A stretch of 64,000 nucleotides of DNA from Dehalococcoidia bacterium (GTDB lineage: Bacteria > Chloroflexota > Dehalococcoidia > Bin125): contig JAJEJC010000005.1 of NCBI GenBank assembly GCA_022828105.1, positions 124,001 to 188,000 of the forward strand, in the 5' to 3' direction. Shown here one piece after another: positions 60,324 through 64,000 of the stretch; positions within the stretch are counted from its first letter, which is position 1, and each line of letters begins with the position of its first letter. The notes beneath the pieces are model-generated. The model worked only from the letters and a program-made list of their open reading frames with translations. It was not told where the DNA came from and ran no database searches. A program made the translations under genes and the position numbers.

Positions 60324-61949
60324 CTAGGTGTATCGAATACGCGGGTCGATTACCGCGTAGGCAATGTCGATCATGATGTTGACGATGATGATGAAGAGAG
60401 CGAAGAAGAACACCATCGTCTGGACGACCGGCAAGTCCGCCTGGTTGATCCGCTGGATCAGCAACAGCCCGATGCCGGGGATGTTGAACAACAACTCGAG
60501 AATGATGTTGCCGCCCAAAAGGGCCGCGATCTGCAGGCCGAGCACGCTCATCACATTGACCAGCGCGTTGCGCATCGCGTGGCGGCGGATCACGGTTCGC
60601 TCGCGCAGACCCTTCGACCAGGCGGTGCGCACGTAGTCCTGGCGCAGCACCTCAAGCAGCTCCGAGCGAGTGATCCGCATCAACCCGGCGCCCGCCGCGA
60701 TGCCTCCGGCGATCGCCGGAATCGAATACAGCGCGAGCGCGCCGGAGAACGACGTGAATACTGAGCGGGCCTCCTCCGATGTCAAGGGGATCGACCAGAT
60801 CCCTGCCTCGGAAATGCCGCCCGGTGTGACAACGAAGATCATCATCGTCGCGATCCAGAACGATGGCGCCGCGAGGGCCAGGATGGCGAAGCCGCGCAGC
60901 GCGTAGTCCAGCGGACGGTCCTGGCGCATCGCCGAGAGGATGCCGACCGGGATCGCGATCACCAACGCCACGACTAGTGCATAGACATTCAGGTGAAGCG
61001 TGCGCGGCAGCGCGCGCAAAAAGATATCGAGCGAACCCTCCTGCGTCTGGAACGAGGGACGGAACTTGAGCCGTACCGTCTCCCAGAGGAAGTCGATGTA
61101 TTGCTGACCCAGCGGCTTGTCGATCCCCAGCCGGTTGCGGATGTTGGCCTCGGTGATTTTCGTTGTGGGGGTGACGATCTTGTCCGAGGGGATGTGGATC
61201 TGCGTGCCGGCTTCCAGCGCCGCTGCCGGATCGATGCCGCGGTTGGCCGACGTCATTACGTCGATGTCGCGATTGAACGCCGCGGCAAATCCTTCCAGCG
61301 TGTCGCCTTCCTCGGCGAACACCAGCACCGTGGGTAAGAGCTGCGTCTGCGCCGTCAGCTCTCCGTCCGGATTGCTCGCGCTGCCAGTCGGGTTGACCGC
61401 CAGGATGTCGCTCGCCTCGATTCGGTTGACATGCGCCAACTCATCAAGCGTCTGGCTGGTGCGAATCGTGAGGATCGATCCGGTCTCCGCATACGGCTTG
61501 CCCTGGTAGAGCGGGAAGTGGGTATCGGGGTTTCGGTCGATCAGGAGCTGAACGCCCACATCCGCTTCTTCAGGCAGCGACACTTTCTGACTGACCGCCA
61601 CTTGTTCAAGCAGCGTCCCCGGGATGACGATGATCCTGGTGCCGGGACGTAAATCGTCGGACGTATCCAGATCGGGGTTCTGAGCGAGCAACTCGGACAC
61701 CGACGTCTCGTTCGAGAGCGCGATCGATTCAAGCGTGTCGCCGGTGATCACGCGGTGCGTGGTGTCCTCGACCTCGATGTAGCCGATGATCTCGGACTCA
61801 CGCTGCTCGGCGCCCTGGTTCTCCAGGTTCGAGAGCTTGCGCGTGACGAAGTCGCCGGGCAGCGCGCGCAGCGCCAGGAACAGCAGCGATACCACCAGCC
61901 AGATCGTCGGGATCACAAGGATCAGGCGTTGGATGAGGTATCGCTGCAT
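60324..61949 (-). CDS. DppB/OppB-like ABC transporter permease with three LysM-like modules, first pair
   Basis: 541 residues. TM1 at about 8-28, then an external insert to about 262 containing LysM-like modules at 64-110 (HRVITGDTLESIALSNETSV, SELLAQNPDLD, LRPGTRIIVIP), 158-206 (LTIRTSQTLDELAHVNRIEA, DILAVNPTG) and 208-254 (VFAEEGDTLEGFAAAFNRDI, GTQIHIPSD). The permease core resumes near ANIRNRLGIDKPLGQQYIDF, with EAA motif QDYVRTAWSKGLRERTVIRR. LysM modules bind chitin or peptidoglycan sugars. This is the largest insert of the three. It begins 45 bases after the binding-protein stop. Confidence 0.9.
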   Translation of the reverse strand: MQRYLIQRLILVIPTIWLVVSLLFLALRALPGDFVTRKLSNLENQGAEQRESEIIGYIEVEDTTHRVITGDTLESIALSNETSVSELLAQNPDLDTSDDLRPGTRIIVIPGTLLEQVAVSQKVSLPEEADVGVQLLIDRNPDTHFPLYQGKPYAETGSILTIRTSQTLDELAHVNRIEASDILAVNPTGSASNPDGELTAQTQLLPTVLVFAEEGDTLEGFAAAFNRDIDVMTSANRGIDPAAALEAGTQIHIPSDKIVTPTTKITEANIRNRLGIDKPLGQQYIDFLWETVRLKFRPSFQTQEGSLDIFLRALPRTLHLNVYALVVALVIAIPVGILSAMRQDRPLDYALRGFAILALAAPSFWIATMMIFVVTPGGISEAGIWSIPLTSEEARSVFTSFSGALALYSIPAIAGGIAAGAGLMRITRSELLEVLRQDYVRTAWSKGLRERTVIRRHAMRNALVNVMSVLGLQIAALLGGNIILELLFNIPGIGLLLIQRINQADLPVVQTMVFFFALFIIIVNIMIDIAYAVIDPRIRYT

Positions 61950-61994
61950 CGCTGCTCCTGGTCAGTTGCGCGCGACTCAAGATCGGCGACCGGC

Positions 61995-63989
61995 TCAGGC
62001 CGGGTACTCGGGGTGGTCGGTGTCGATCCAGGTCTCGTCGTAGCGATGCGACGCGTGAGCGAACTGCAACGTGTCTTCGCCATGGTGGATGTACGGCCAC
62101 CACAACACCGGTGAGATTCCGTTCATCACGGCCGGGCTGTTGGCGATGCCTTCAAGACCGTGATCGGGATGCGTCCCGAGCAGGATCCGCTGCGCCTCGT
62201 GCGCCATCTGCTGCCGCTGTTCGATGTCGAGGGTGACCTGCATCGTTTGGGCGATCTCGGTCATGCGCGGGTAGTCGTAGTTCAGGTTGTTGGTGCTGCC
62301 GCCCGGCACGTAGTTGTTGTTGTACGACGTCGTCGGGTCGAGGTCCGACGGCGGGTTGGTCCACTGCGGACCCTGACCGGGATAGGTACCTTCGATCCAG
62401 CGCTGCAGGATGACCGTGTAGGGCTGGACATCGAAGCTGACTTCGAGGTCGAGCGCCTCGCGGTACATGCCGACCTCGGTCTCGAGGATGCCCGGGTACG
62501 TGCCTTCCCAGATATCGGGGGCGATCAGCGAGAGGCCGCGCGAGCGGTCGTAGCCGGACGCCTCGAACAGCGCGCGCGCTTCGGCAATATCGGCGTCGCG
62601 ATCAGGGCGGAAGCCCGGCGTTGACAGCAACTCCTCCTCCGGAATCGCCCAGAATCCGTTGTACCACGGCGTCTCGCCCATGCCCGAGGGCTTGCCTGAG
62701 CTGAGGTAGACCGCGTCGATCATCAGGTAGCGATCGACCGCCACGTGCATGGCTTGGGTGAAGCGCCGGTCGATCCACGGATTGCCGAGCCCATCCTCAC
62801 CCTGGTAGTCAGGGTTGAAGTTCGCGCCGCCGGTGATGATCGTGAAGCCGAACGCCACCTCGCCATGGTTGTGGTCGGGGAAGTCGTTCAGAATCGCGTC
62901 GGCCTGCACCGTCGACAACGGGAAGCGGCCGTTGCCGATGTCCCGCGTGCGATACGCCGCCTCGACCGCCGTCGCGTCCGTCAGGTTCGACAACGTCACG
63001 GTGTCGTAGTAGGGCAGCGGCTGCCCGTCGACGCCCATTTTCCAGTAGTTGTCGTTGCGAATCATGTCGATCCCGATGTCGGGATCAAACGACTGAGGGA
63101 TGAACATCCCCGTGCCCGAAGACAACTCGACGTTGCCCGCTTCGTCGCGCCAGCGGTCGCCATACTCGAGGATCGCTTCCGGACTGGTGATCCAGCTAAA
63201 CGGTCGCAGCGGCACGCCCATCCAGGTCGCGTCGGGGCCGGCGGTCCTGGCGACGAACGTCGTCTCATCGGGCACGTCCATGGAGGCCGTCTTGCGGAAC
63301 GACGACGCGCCCAGGAATGTGCCGTCTTCGGCGCCGTTGGCGTCCACGGCGTCGATCTGACGCTGGAAGTTGACGCGGACATCCTCAGCGGTGACCTCGC
63401 GGCCGCCCTCGGTCGGGTACTGATCCCAGTAGCGGGCGCCCTGGTCGATGCGGAAGACGTAGGTCTCTTCATCGGGAATCTCGGGCAACGAGGCGACATC
63501 CGCCTCCATCACTCCCTGCTCCTTGTTACGCCAGCGGATCAGGTAGTTCATGTAGAACCCCATCCAGAACTGGGTGGGGCCGAACACCGCGCGATGCGGG
63601 TCGAAGTAGTCGTGAGTGGCGGCGGGAGTGGAGAAGCGCAGGTCGCCGCCGCGCTTGACCTGCTGGACGGCGGTCTGCTCGGCCGGCGCGTCGTCTTCGT
63701 CTTCCTGCTGAGCGGCCTGCTGCGCGGTCTGCTCGGCGTCCGACTGCTGGTCGGCGGCCTGCTGTTGCTGCATGGCCTGCTGCTGACTCTGCTGTTGGGC
63801 CTGTTGCTGCATCGCCTGTTGTTGCTGCTGAGTTTGGGCTACCGCCTGCTGACCGTCGTCGTCATCGTCTCCACAGCCGACCAAAGCCAATCCCGCCGCG
63901 CCGACGCCTGCGCGTCCCGACGCGCGCAGCAGCGCTCGCCGACTCATCTGCTTCCGCCTCATGCGTTGCCAGTAGTTGCGTTCGCTCAT
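61995..63989 (-). CDS. Tat-exported peptide-binding lipoprotein (SBP_bac_5), first
   Basis: 664 residues. Tat motif SRRALLRASGRAG, lipobox with Cys39, then a Gln/Glu/Asp-rich linker (about 45-112) and the family 5 binding domain starting GGDLRFSTPAATHDYFDPHR. Conserved parts include RWRNKEQGVMEADVASLPEI, EDVRVNFQRQIDAVDANGAE and PEAILEYGDRWRDEAGNVEL. It is the first gene in the block on this strand in the window; whatever lies upstream (ATPases, for example) is beyond 64000. It presumably feeds the permease pair 60324/59058. Confidence 0.93.
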   Translation of the reverse strand: MSERNYWQRMRRKQMSRRALLRASGRAGVGAAGLALVGCGDDDDDGQQAVAQTQQQQQAMQQQAQQQSQQQAMQQQQAADQQSDAEQTAQQAAQQEDEDDAPAEQTAVQQVKRGGDLRFSTPAATHDYFDPHRAVFGPTQFWMGFYMNYLIRWRNKEQGVMEADVASLPEIPDEETYVFRIDQGARYWDQYPTEGGREVTAEDVRVNFQRQIDAVDANGAEDGTFLGASSFRKTASMDVPDETTFVARTAGPDATWMGVPLRPFSWITSPEAILEYGDRWRDEAGNVELSSGTGMFIPQSFDPDIGIDMIRNDNYWKMGVDGQPLPYYDTVTLSNLTDATAVEAAYRTRDIGNGRFPLSTVQADAILNDFPDHNHGEVAFGFTIITGGANFNPDYQGEDGLGNPWIDRRFTQAMHVAVDRYLMIDAVYLSSGKPSGMGETPWYNGFWAIPEEELLSTPGFRPDRDADIAEARALFEASGYDRSRGLSLIAPDIWEGTYPGILETEVGMYREALDLEVSFDVQPYTVILQRWIEGTYPGQGPQWTNPPSDLDPTTSYNNNYVPGGSTNNLNYDYPRMTEIAQTMQVTLDIEQRQQMAHEAQRILLGTHPDHGLEGIANSPAVMNGISPVLWWPYIHHGEDTLQFAHASHRYDETWIDTDHPEYPA

Positions 63990-64000
63990 CCGGAATCTCC

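Overview
The window is a dense, high-G+C chromosomal segment from a bacterium. It holds about 60 genes on both strands, short gaps, many ATGA-type start/stop overlaps, and no rRNA or tRNA gene that I could recognise. Menaquinone genes, flavin-dependent LLM monooxygenases, many family III CoA-transferases, acyl-CoA dehydrogenases, SDRs and Tat-exported peptide-binding lipoproteins are together consistent with an uncultured, possibly marine, Chloroflexota-like lineage. That placement is inference from gene content only.

Layout. 1-5110: a partial zinc alcohol dehydrogenase, a CoA-transferase C-lobe fragment coupled to a Panacea-domain gene, a tandem CoA-transferase interrupted by one in-frame TAG, and a retropepsin-like protease. 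5123-8505: the ilvB-ilvN-ilvC operon. 8852-18968: mixed metabolism, including an MBL hydrolase, a thioesterase, a methyltransferase resembling the 16S rRNA A1408 aminoglycoside-resistance family, oxidoreductases, plsY and ilvE. 19196-20723: a lower-G+C patch with a NucS-like nuclease and a DUF4258/DUF2283 pair whose first gene is frameshifted. 20720-23906: menaquinone genes menG and, divergently, a TetR regulator with menB and menA. 23903-35285: small proteins, two LLM monooxygenases, VOC proteins, SDRs, a cysteine-dioxygenase-like protein, an orphan DNA methyltransferase and an acyl-CoA dehydrogenase. 35282-43976: a lipoprotein esterase operon, a dehydrogenase, a cyclase and three tandem beta-lactamase-fold hydrolases. 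44048-45611: a lower-G+C pair, phosphoribosyltransferase plus DprA/SLOG-like protein. 45615-51407: an intact tandem CoA-transferase, an acyl-CoA dehydrogenase, a GPP34-domain protein and an SDR. 51550-63989: one long minus-strand block of peptide/nickel-type ABC transporter genes.

Two signals stand out. First, the gene at 27215-28285 encodes a secreted DsbA-like thioredoxin-fold protein in which the first active-site cysteine codon is replaced by in-frame TGA (UPEC motif). A hairpin at a suitable distance downstream has a GGT apical loop, so this looks like an unannotated selenoprotein. Second, the ABC block holds three DppB/DppC-type permease pairs in which each DppB-like subunit carries LysM-like modules inserted in its first external loop, and each DppC-like subunit has an enlarged first external loop. 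The third pair has lost the EAA coupling motif in both subunits. No ATPase gene lies in the window.

A dispersed palindromic repeat, about 47-56 bases and foldable as a three-way junction, occurs five times, once inside a coding region where it encodes the linker between the two halves of a CoA-transferase.
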